Origin: Neosynechococcus sphagnicola sy1
GTDB taxonomy: Bacteria > Cyanobacteriota > Cyanobacteriia > Neosynechococcales > Neosynechococcaceae
Length of the DNA stretch: 64,000 nt
Direction: 5' to 3'
Assembly (NCBI RefSeq): GCF_000775285.1
Contig: NZ_JJML01000041.1
Span: 24,831-88,830, forward strand
In this document: one piece after another, positions 47,647 to 57,462 of the stretch
Position numbering within the stretch: the first letter of the stretch is position 1
Layout of the letters: each line of letters starts with the position of its first letter
The notes under the pieces: model-generated
Databases searched by the model: none
What the model was told of the DNA's origin: nothing
Seen by the model: the letters and a program-made list of their open reading frames with translations, nothing else
Program-made: the position numbers and the translations under genes

Positions 47647-49297
47647 ATGAGTCGGGAGTCTTCCATCGGCAATTCCTTGAAGGCAGGGGTTTTCCAGGCT
47701 CTGAGTTCCATCGATACCCGCTGGGCGGTGGGACTGTTCTTGGCAGCGCTGTTGCTGTATGGGGCAAATTTGGGGGAGTTGCCCCTCCGGGACTGGGATG
47801 AAGGGACGGTGGCTCAGGTGGCGCGGGACCTGTGGCGATCGCCCCTCGGTTCCTGGCACTGGCTCCATCCTACCCTGGCCGGAGAACCCTACCTGAACAA
47901 ACCGCCGCTGATGCATCTGCTGATCGCGATCGCCTATCGGGTTTGGGGGGTGCAGGAGTGGACAACTCGGTTGCCGGGGGCGCTGCTGACAGCTTGTTCA
48001 GTGTTCTTACTCTACGGAGTCGGGCGAGAATTATTTCCCCAGCGATCGCCTGCGGTGTTCGCTGCCCTCATGTATTTGACTCTGTTGCCAGTGGTACGCC
48101 ATGGCCGTCTGGCGATGCTAGATGGAGCCATCCTCTGCTTTAGCCTGGGGATGATGCTTTGTCTGTTGCGGGCGCGACGGGATCTCCGCTGGGCGATGGG
48201 AGTGGGCATTGGACTGGGATTGATCTGCCTCACCAAGGGCATTTTGGGGCTGCTGCTGGGGGCGATCGCCCTGGGATTTTTGGCCTGGGACACCCCTCGC
48301 CTGCTCACCTGCCGCTACCTATGGTTAGGGATCGGCATCGGTAGTCTGCCCGTCGCTTTCTGGTATGGAGCTCAATGGCTGCACTATGGTTCCATGTTTG
48401 GGGAACGAGCCATGGTGCACCAATCCCTGAATCGCATCTGGTCAACCGTCGAAAATAACAGTGGCCCTCCCTGGTACTACCTGTGGGAAATTGGCAAGTC
48501 GGCCTGGCCCTGGGTGGTTTTTTGGCCCACCGCTGCCTGGTATGCCTGGAACCACCGCAATCTTAGTTGGGCAAAGTTTACCCTGGTGTGGAGCGGGGTC
48601 TACCTGCTGGCCGTCTCCCTCATGGGCACCAAACTGCCCTGGTATATCCTGCCCGTTTACCCCCCCCTGACGCTGATGGGTGGAATGCAGTTGGCTCGCC
48701 TTTGGCGCAGCAGTGATTGGACGGGTCTGCCCGAGGCATCCGCCCCGTCCTATGCCCGAGGCTGGATTGGCATTTTTGCCCTGCTGTCCCTGGTGGGGTG
48801 GGGGGGTAGTGTTTATTTTGTCTGGCTGGCACCGCAACAGACTGCGGATCTAGCTTGGATTCTGGCTGCCATCGCCTTTACCTTTACTATCACCACCCTG
48901 TTGCTCCTGCGGCGGGATTCCCAGTTCATACTGATGTTGATCTGGGGCACCTATCTGTCTTTATTGCTGCTGATGGTTTCGGATCATTGGGTTTGGGAAC
49001 TCGCAGAAGCTTACCCCGTCAAGCCTGTGGCGGCTATTGTCCAAGCGAACAACCCCCCCCGGCCAGCTCATTTATACCTCCTATGCCTACAGCCGCCCTT
49101 CCCTTGACTTCTACAGCGATCGTCGAGTCCTCCCCGCTACAGACAGTTCCCTCCAGGAGCATTGGCAGCAGGATACCCAGCCTTTCTTGCTGCTGGATCA
49201 AGAGGCTCTCAAGCGCTTGGGCTTACCGAAAATGCAACGCTTAGGAGAAGCCGAGGGTTGGAGTCTGGTCACCCACCCACCGCTGATTACCCAGTAG
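47647..49297 (+). CDS. PMT-type membrane glycosyltransferase (frameshifted)
   Basis: About 549 residues with roughly ten membrane helices, of the GT39/ArnT-like superfamily. Near the start is LRDWDEGTVAQVARDLW, where the Asp-Glu pair is the catalytic acidic site of this fold, and GEPYLNKPPLMHLLIAIAYR. Such enzymes move a sugar from a polyprenyl carrier on the outer face of the membrane. The soluble C-terminal end lies in the next frame, after one extra C in the C8 run at 49053-49060; repaired it reads NNPPGQLIYTSYAYSRPSLD. Start ATG 47647 with GGAGGCG upstream. Confidence 0.85.
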
Positions 49298-49348
49298 CCA
49301 TTGCTGGAGATCGTCGTTGAAGGTGGTCGGGACGATAGCGGAGGTCAG

Positions 49349-49412
49349 GCATCTGCGGCCATTCTTCAGAGGGTTAAACGTCGATTGCGGGTGGCTTCGT
49401 GACCTGCCAGCA
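49349..49412 (+). repeat. Dispersed intergenic repeat, copy C
   Basis: Between the glycosyltransferase gene and speA. GTTAAACGTCGATTGCGGGTGG matches GTCAAACGCCGATTGAGGGAGG of copy B at most positions (each quoted in part: TTAAACGTCGATTG against TCAAACGCCGATTG), followed by TGACCTGCCA against TGACACGCCA. Only the central 60 bases are shared; the outer parts of copies A and B are absent. Confidence 0.5.
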
Positions 49413-49548
49413 AATTCCAGGGTTTTCAAGGAATCATGCCAGGAATGCTGGGAAAGCGGTCTTTGACCATCGCAGCCAGCGTCAGGGTCTAACATAGAGG
49501 CTGATAATGGTTTTGAGGTTCTGACAACCAGGAGTGGGGAATTAATCC

Positions 49549-51588
49549 ATGACGGTACCAACTCAAGCACACGAATCTTTGCCCCCAGGGGTCGAGGCAA
49601 CTCTGACCCGAGCCGCTAGGGCTGGGCAAGCCCTTCCCTTGGTGGTGACACCCGCCACCCGGACATGGACGATTGAAGATAGTGAAGAACTCTACCGCAT
49701 TCAAGGCTGGGGGGAACCCTATTTTTCCATTAACGAGGCTGGGCGAGTCACCGTCTCTCCCCAGGGCGATCGAGGGGGATCTTTGGATTTATATGAGTTG
49801 GTAAATGCGCTTAAACAAAGGAACCTGGGCTTACCGTTGTTGATTCGCTTTTCTGATATTCTCGAAGACCGGATTGAACGCCTCAATGCCGCCTTTGCCA
49901 AAGCGATCGCCCGATACAACTACCCAGGGGCATACCGGGGGGTATTTCCGGTGAAGTGTAACCAACAACGACACCTGGTAGAAAGTTTAGTGAAATTTGG
50001 CAAGCGGCACCAATTTGGTCTAGAGGCCGGATCAAAACCAGAGTTAATGATTGCTCTGGCGACCTTAGATACCCCTGGTGCCCTGCTGATCTGCAACGGC
50101 TATAAAGACCGGGAATATATTGAAACCGCAATTCTGGCTCAACGTCTGGGACAAACCCCGATTATTGTCCTAGAGCAGTTGGAAGAAGTGCAACTGCTGA
50201 TTGAGGCCAGCCGCAAGTTAGGGATTCAGCCCGTTGTAGGGGTGCGAGCGAAGTTAACCGCCAAGGGAGAAGGTCGCTGGGGCATCTCTGCTGGCGATCG
50301 CGCCAAATTTGGATTGACCGTTCCGGAGATCATCCAGGGGGTTGAGTTATTGCGGCAGGCCCAGATGTTGGAGTCGCTGCAATTGCTCCATTTCCACATT
50401 GGATCGCAGATTTCTTCCATCAGTGTGATTAAAGATGCCCTGCGAGAAGCCAGCCAGATGTATGTGGAACTGGCCCACCTGGGGGCCAACATGAAGTATT
50501 TGGATGTTGGCGGTGGCTTAGGGGTGGACTATGACGGTTCCAAAACCAACTTCTATGCGTCCAAAAATTACAACATGCAAAACTATGCCAATGATGTGGT
50601 GGCGGAAGTCAAAGAAGCCTGTGCCGAGCGGAATCTGCCCGTGCCGACCCTGATTAGTGAAAGTGGACGGGCGATCGCCTCCCATCAATCGGTTTTGGTG
50701 TTTGATGTTCTGGGGGTCAGTACTGTCCCCACCATCGAACCGGAACCCCTACCCGCCGGGGAACACTTGATTATTCGCAATCTCTACGAGACCTATCAGT
50801 CGATCACGACAGATAACTATCAGGAGGCTTACCACGACGCGGCACAGTTTAAAGAAGAAGCCATCAGTCTGTTCAACTTTGGCTATGTCAGCTTGACCGG
50901 TCGAGCCCATGCTGAACGGTTGTATTGGGCTTGTTGCCGGAAAATTCTCGCCATTGCCCGTCAACAGGAGTATGTCCCGGACGATCTCGAAGATCTAGAA
51001 CAGATCATGGCCTCGATCTACTACATCAACCTATCTGTGTTTCAGTCCGCACCGGACAGTTGGGCGATCGACCAACTCTTCCCGATCATGCCGATTCATC
51101 GTCTGGATGAGGAACCCACAGAGCGGGCAACCCTCGCGGATCTCACCTGCGACAGTGATGGCAAGATCAACCAGTTTATTGATCTGCGAGATGTCAAGTC
51201 AGTTTTGGAACTGCACCCCTTAAAAGCAAAATCAGAGAACGAAAATCAACTGATTCCCACTCAGTTTGAGCCGTATTACCTGGGGATGTTTTTGGGCGGT
51301 GCCTATCAAGAAATTATGGGTAATCTCCATAATTTGTTTGGGGATACCAACGCAGTGCATATTCATCTCACCCCCAAGGGCTATCAGATTCAGCATGTTG
51401 TAAAGGGCGACACGATGCGGGAGGTCTTGGGCTATGTTCAATACGATGCCGAAGACTTGGTGGAAAGTATTCGCCAGCAAACCGAACAGGCACTGTTAGA
51501 GAAGCGCATTACCCTCCAAGAATCCCAATTACTACTGCAAAATTATGAACGTAGCCTCAGCGGCTATACCTATCTCTCGGCCTTTTAA
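49549..51588 (+). CDS. speA: Biosynthetic arginine decarboxylase
   Basis: 679 residues. PLP enzyme that makes agmatine for polyamine synthesis. PGAYRGVFPVKCNQQRHLVE contains the PLP-binding Lys (PVKCN); LQLLHFHIGSQISS, LDVGGGLGVDYDGS and SESGRAI are the other cofactor contacts. FNFGYVSLTGRAHAERLYW is seen towards the C-terminal half. Full length, no anomalies. Confidence 0.95.
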   Translation: MTVPTQAHESLPPGVEATLTRAARAGQALPLVVTPATRTWTIEDSEELYRIQGWGEPYFSINEAGRVTVSPQGDRGGSLDLYELVNALKQRNLGLPLLIRFSDILEDRIERLNAAFAKAIARYNYPGAYRGVFPVKCNQQRHLVESLVKFGKRHQFGLEAGSKPELMIALATLDTPGALLICNGYKDREYIETAILAQRLGQTPIIVLEQLEEVQLLIEASRKLGIQPVVGVRAKLTAKGEGRWGISAGDRAKFGLTVPEIIQGVELLRQAQMLESLQLLHFHIGSQISSISVIKDALREASQMYVELAHLGANMKYLDVGGGLGVDYDGSKTNFYASKNYNMQNYANDVVAEVKEACAERNLPVPTLISESGRAIASHQSVLVFDVLGVSTVPTIEPEPLPAGEHLIIRNLYETYQSITTDNYQEAYHDAAQFKEEAISLFNFGYVSLTGRAHAERLYWACCRKILAIARQQEYVPDDLEDLEQIMASIYYINLSVFQSAPDSWAIDQLFPIMPIHRLDEEPTERATLADLTCDSDGKINQFIDLRDVKSVLELHPLKAKSENENQLIPTQFEPYYLGMFLGGAYQEIMGNLHNLFGDTNAVHIHLTPKGYQIQHVVKGDTMREVLGYVQYDAEDLVESIRQQTEQALLEKRITLQESQLLLQNYERSLSGYTYLSAF

Positions 51589-51621
51589 CTTTTGATTCAG
51601 TAGCATTTGGAACTCACCTCA

Positions 51622-51641
51622 ACCCTTTTAAAACATCCTCT
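51622..51641 (-). mobile_element. Orphan IS/MITE end
   Basis: Read on this strand: AGAGGATGTTTTAAAAGGGT, identical for 20 bases to the left end of the MITE at 27140 together with its flanking A. There is no partner end nearby, so it is a solitary remnant just after speA. Confidence 0.6.
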
Positions 51642-51775
51642 CTGAATAAAATGATTCAAGATACCCATATTATGCCAACTTACTTGAATGCTTTCGGAAT
51701 CTAGGAGATCCAATCTCAGCCAGTCAGCGTAGTCTTGATCGTCATCCCTATCAAGGGTACGCGATTGAGGAAAAT

Positions 51776-52447
51776 ATGTTGACACTTGCAGGCATTCGCT
51801 CCAGCGGCGTCATGCTGATAGTTGCTGGCATCCTATTTGGCAGCTTTATGTTTTTCCATCCCCCCAACAATCCCCAGGGAGCGTTGGCGGCGATCGGGGT
51901 GCCTATACATCTGATGTGGTTGCTGTCCTATCTCCTGATCGCCCTCAGCTGGGTGCCCCTATCCGCTTTACGCCCGTCCCACAGCTTTTTATCCTCGATC
52001 GCCTATTATCTGTCCTTCCTAGGGACTATTCTTTCTTTACCCATCGCCGTCTGGGATGCCTTCTTGGTTCCCTATTTGGCACGCCATGCTCCAGATTTCA
52101 TTCCCCAGATTGAGGAGATTTCTGGGGAAATTCCGGTGCTAATTTTTCGAATGATCATCTTTTTGACTGTCTTTGAATTCTCCCTGGGCTTTATGCTCTA
52201 TGGGGTTTCAGCCCTGCGATCGCGCCTATTCCCTAACATTGTGGGGATTTGCCTTGCCGTGGGAGCCCCCTTGTTTTGGGTTGGTGCACTTGTTGTCAGT
52301 CAAGGTTCTTTGGGGAATACGGTCACAGAAATGGGTGCATTGCTGTTTGGGGTAGGTCTAGCAATCCTTGGGAGAACCCTGCTGGTCAATGCTGATCAGT
52401 TTCTCACCCAGCAATCGATGTGGAGAAAAATCCAAGTTCTAGAATAA
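51776..52447 (+). CDS. Multi-pass membrane protein, unknown
   Basis: 223 residues with six hydrophobic segments (for example SGVMLIVAGILFGSFMFF, HLMWLLSYLLIALSWVPL, FLSSIAYYLSFLGTILSLPI). No motif I can name; the pattern resembles small DUF-type integral membrane proteins. ATG 51776 is preceded by GAGGAAAAT. Its last 44 bases overlap the convergent kinase gene. Confidence 0.6.
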   Translation: MLTLAGIRSSGVMLIVAGILFGSFMFFHPPNNPQGALAAIGVPIHLMWLLSYLLIALSWVPLSALRPSHSFLSSIAYYLSFLGTILSLPIAVWDAFLVPYLARHAPDFIPQIEEISGEIPVLIFRMIIFLTVFEFSLGFMLYGVSALRSRLFPNIVGICLAVGAPLFWVGALVVSQGSLGNTVTEMGALLFGVGLAILGRTLLVNADQFLTQQSMWRKIQVLE

Positions 52448-55400
52448 AGGTTGTTTGACCACTACTACTTTCAACATGAATATTCCCCCCCATTTGTTCG
52501 ATCAGCTTTTTCACCAGCGCTAACCCCAGGCCCGTGCCGCCATGCTTCCAGGGGTCGTTGTTGGGAATGCGGTAGAACTTGTCAAAAATGCGATCGCATT
52601 CGGGGGCGGGAATTTCGACTCCAGAGTTACTGACGCGAATCTCTAGGGCTTTGGTAGTGGCCTGGGCAGACACCGTGATGGTTTCTCGGGCAGGGGTATA
52701 CTTACAAGCATTGTGCAGGAGTTCGGTCAAAATTCGTTCCAGATAGGTGACATCGGTGGTGATGTCTGGCAGGTGGGCGGGAATGTGGATCGCTAGCTGC
52801 TGTTGCTGTTGGCGAATGCGTTCGAGGAATGTCTCTGCTAGCTGCGGAATATAAACCTGGAGGCTAATGGGGGTGAGATTCAGAGGTTCTTTGCCAGCAT
52901 CCAGGCGCGCCAGATCCAGGAGATCATTAATTAAGTTAGCCTCGCGTTGGCCTTCGTCGCGCAGGATTTTGACATACCTATGGATGGACTGGGATTGATC
53001 CTCCAAGATCCCCAGGCGGTTCAAGCTAATTTCCAACATTTTGGTTGCCATTTTAATGCTGGATATGGGCGATCGCAGTTCGTGGGAGACGGTACTGAGA
53101 AAATCATCCTTCAGTTGACTCAACCGCTTTAGTTCCTGCACTTGTGCTTGAGCTGCTTGATAGAGGCGAGACTGCCGCAGGGCGATCGCGCATTGATTCG
53201 CTACCTGTTTTACCAGCCGTACTTCCTGGTCATTAAACTCATCACTGGGTGACTTGAACAGCCATAGATCCCCCAGTACTCCCTGATCATCAACAATGGG
53301 AACCGCCAGGGTAGTTAGTAACTGTTGATCCGACCGCAGGGGATTGAGAGAAACATCACAAAAATAGCAGATCTGCCCACTGAGCAATTGGGGATAGGTT
53401 TCGGGATGGGAGGAATTCGCGATCTCAAAGGTCTGGCCTTGAGCGGGCGAAAGGATGTGGGTGAATTCGTAGGCGATGGTTGAGGTGGTTTGCTCCAAGT
53501 TATAAATGCCAGTATCGCAGGCTGCAACCGCCAATCCCTGGGCCAGTTCCTCCACCGCCGTTTGTAAAATCTGCCCTTCATCGAGGCTATCCCGCACCCG
53601 ATCGGTAATGCGTTTAAGCAGCGCTTCAAACTCTAAGGATTGCTGGAGCTGGGCGGTGCGTTCCTTTACCTGTAATTCCAGATTGGTGTTGAGGGCTTGC
53701 ACCGTTTGATACAGTTCTGATTGTTGAATCGCGATCGCAATTTGGGTTGCCAGGTGTTGTTGCAGTTCAATTTCTAAGGCTTCCCAGTGTCGGGGAGATT
53801 GACAATGCTGAGCCACTAACAACCCCCAGAGGCGATCCTCTAGCAGGATCGGCACCACTAATTTGGCTCGCACCTGCATTTGCTCTAAGAGCACCACATG
53901 GCAGGGATCGAGATTGGCCGTGTAGATGTCGTTCGTTCCTTTAACGAATCCTTTGAGATAGCTGTGTCCCTGGGTTTCTACAAAAAAGGTGTCGGTGATC
54001 TGCATGCCCAGGATCGATGACCATGCCGCTGCCACCGATTCGGCAATGATGATGCCACTCCAGTCTGGTTCAAATTGATAAATGATCACCCGATCGGTCT
54101 GCAGAAGCTGCCGCACTTCGTTAACCGTGGTCTGGAGAATCTGATCTAAATCAAGGGTTTGCCGAATATGTTGGGCGATCGTCGTCAGCAGCCATCGTTG
54201 CTCAGACTGCGATTTCAGAGCTAATTCTGCCTGTTTCAGTTTGGTAATATCTGCGAAGGACGACACCACCGCATCGGGTAAAGGGTGATCGGGATGAAAA
54301 AGCGGCTGGGAGTTAATCGAAATCCAGGTTGTGGTGTTATCCCCTTTGCAAATGCCCATCACCACCTGGGATTGAGGCTGTCCAGTCGTGAGGGTGATCA
54401 TGGTTGGATGCGTATCCCCTGGGAAGGGAGAGCCATCTTCATGAATTGTGCGCCAGTGTAACTCTAGGGATGTTTTCCCCAGGATTTGCTCGGGGGTGAG
54501 TCCTAAAATCTGTTCCGCACTGGCATTAAAGGCAGTAATTTTGCCATCGGCCTGCTGGAGAACCACGCCCTCTGCCATGGCTGAGATCACAGAGCGATAT
54601 CGTGCCTCGCTTTCTCTAAGAGCCGCTTCGGCAGCTTTGCGCTCACTGATATCACGGTTAACCCCAATCAACCGCAGGAGTTGACCATCGGGGGCGCGTT
54701 GCACCAAAGCAAGGGCTTCAAGATAGTGAATCGTGCCATCGGGCCACACCACCCGGAACTCCGTTTCCAGCTCTCGCTGATTCGCTAAGACTTGCTGGGT
54801 CATCGTGCGGTTAACCAAGAGATCTTCCGGATGGAGTCCCGCTTCCCATGCCTCGTATGCCCCGCAAAAGTCGGAAGGTTGGATGCCGTAGAGTTCATAC
54901 ATGCGATCGTCCCAAATGAGGTGATCGTTGACGATATCCCAATCCCAGATGCCAATTTTCGCAGACTGCACTGCCAAATTCAGGCGATCGGACAAGTTTC
55001 GCAGTTGCGCTTCCGCCTTTTTGAGTTTGTGGAGGGCTTTATGGCGATCGCTAATGTCGATAAAAGTGACCACGACTTGGGTGAGTTGCCCCTGGGTGTC
55101 AAATTCTGGAAAGGCGGTGACCAAAACCCAGGTTTGCACCTCGGCAGCTTGGCTAATGCCGACGACGTAATTTCTGAGGATAGACTGGGTGGCAAGCACC
55201 TGATTGACTGGATAGTCTTCCAGCGACATGACAGTGCCATCTTCATGGACAAACTGCCAGGTAGGGTCGATCTCCGCCGTCCCTAACATCTGATCCATAG
55301 ACAACCTTAAGAGGTCACAGGCATGGGCATTGCATTGCAAAATTCTTGTGTTGGGTGCATGAACCACAAAGCCTGCTTGGATGTTTTCAATCAGGTGGCG

Positions 55401-57297
55401 GTATTTTTGTTCGCTTTCCCGTAACACGATTTCGGCTTGTTTGCGATCGTCAATAATCGTAAAACAACCCACCAGTTCATCGGGTTCTCCCGCTGGGTTT
55501 CGCACCAGCTTCAATTCATCTTGAACCCAAATATAGTGGCCATCGCTGTGCAGAAAGCGGTATTCATGGATGTGATGCCCTTGCTCAAAGAGGGGAGCTA
55601 ATCCCGCAAAGATCCTCGGGGCATCGTCGGGATGCAGACGCTGCGCCCAAAATCCTGGCTCTGCCATAAATTCGGCGGTGGTGTAACCCAACAGCACGGT
55701 GACGTTCTCACTGATGAAGGTACAGCTAAAATCTCCCCCTGCCTGGCAGGAATAGATGATCACTGGGCTGGCAGCGAGGAGAAATTGCAGCCGTTCTCGT
55801 AAGGATTGATTTTCTAACTCTGCCCGCTTGAGTTCCGTGAGGTCATGGACGTTGATGACGACGCCAGAAATGGTGCCGTCTGGTTCCAGATAGGGGGCAT
55901 AGGTGGCTCTGGTAAATCGCCGCTGACCATCGGGATAGTTCAGCCATGCCTCGACGATATGCTGGGTCTCCCCCCCCAAGGCAGCGATCGAGGGAGGGCT
56001 TTGCCAGGGTCTCAAAAAACTCTTGCCCGAGTAAATCGCTAACAGAATGACCAAGGATTTGATCGGCGGATTTCTGATTCCAGGATAGGTAGGTCTGATT
56101 AATGACCTGGTAGACATAGTTGAGATCGAGAAGGGAGACACAATCGGGGGTGGCGGCAACAATCCCCTCGTAGCGCCGCAGCATGGCATCGGATTGCTGC
56201 CGTTCTAGCTCAGAGGCGGCGCGTACGGCAAATATAGTCAAGACTTCCTGGATAAACTGCTGATTGGTGATGGGGCGGTTGTTGATCACACAAAGAATAC
56301 CGATCACTACTCCAGCCGAACTCAGGAGGGGGATGCCCATATAGCTCTCGGCACCGAGGACTTGTAGGCAAAAATCCTCCGGGAATTGCGGCTGCAGGTT
56401 GTTGGGATACAGATAAAAACCCTCTTCAACAACGTGTTTGCAGGGAGTTCCTGCTAGCAGATATTCAAGTTGATCCTGAATCTGCCCATGACTGATCCAG
56501 GCCAGGGTTTTCAGGCGATCGTTGTCGGGAGAAACTAATTCACTGACAAAAGCATGATCGACCCCCAGTAAGCGAATCAGATATTCCACCAAAGAACGGA
56601 AGAAGGCCTCCCCCGTTTTGGCAGAAACGCCCTCAGCAATGTTTTGGATCAGTTCTGTTTTTTGCTGGTGCAGGATTTCGTCACACTCGGCTTCCCTGGT
56701 ATCAGCGACTGTGCCCACCTGGTGCTGCTCCAGCTGACTTTCTAAGTGTTGCTGCCGCAGGTGCAGCTCTGCTTGTTGGACAGCAACCCCGAGTTGCAGG
56801 GCTAGGTGCTGCAAGAGCTGGACTTCCAGGGGTTGCCACTCGTGGGGGCTGCGACAGTGATGGACAATCAACAAGCCCCATAAACTCCGCTGGTGGAAAA
56901 TCGGCGCTACCAGATTGGCTTGTACCTGGAATCGTTCTAGAAGTTGGGCATCACAAGGGGCAAGATTGCCCCTGGGAACGTTTGAGATGCTGGTGGTCTG
57001 TCCCTGTTGGTAGCGTTCCACCCAGTTGGCTGCATAGCAGGGGTCGTAGACCACCTGTCCGAGGATGGGTGTCCACTCCGTACCCACAGACTCAAATGCA
57101 ACAACAGCATCCTGATCCGGAAGGAAGCGATAGATCAGCACCCGATCGGCGTTCAGGAGCGTCCTAACCTCGGCGATCGCCCCCTGTAAAATGCTTTCTA
57201 AGTTTCTATCTTGTTGGATTTGGAGGGTGATCTCTGCAATTTTCCCCAAAATTAACTCTGGGGAAAGTACCGATGATGGCGAGTCAAGAGACACCAT
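52404..57297 (-). CDS. Giant multi-PAS/GAF histidine kinase 1 (frameshifted)
   Basis: About 1630 residues after repair, no membrane segment. Domains in order: a GAF (about 15-180) with DPCY at 85-88 and Cys115 in APCDAQLLERF, resembling a DXCF-type cyanobacteriochrome; a second GAF (about 225-370); five PAS domains; a GAF with Cys near 1132 in DPCHVVLLEQMQV (cyanobacteriochrome-like); a further GAF; HisKA (phospho-His in STVSHELRSPISSIKMA) and the ATPase (LLHNACKYTP, HGGTGLGLALVKKL). The break is one extra base in the C8 run at 55970-55977. It is presumably a light or chemical sensor in the cytoplasm. No response regulator is nearby. Its last 570 residues are near-duplicates of those of the next gene. 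Confidence 0.85.
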
Positions 57298-57462
57298 ACA
57301 CCTCCAAACTACTTAGTCGTATTTTCTACACACTGTCCCATTTCTAGTATTTGGCAGAAATTGTTCCCTGAAAACTAAGCACTATAAAACAACACAATTC
57401 GGCCAGACAGCCTGTAGCTTCAGGTTTGGCAGCGATCGCCGTTCCAGGATGGTCGGAAGGGA

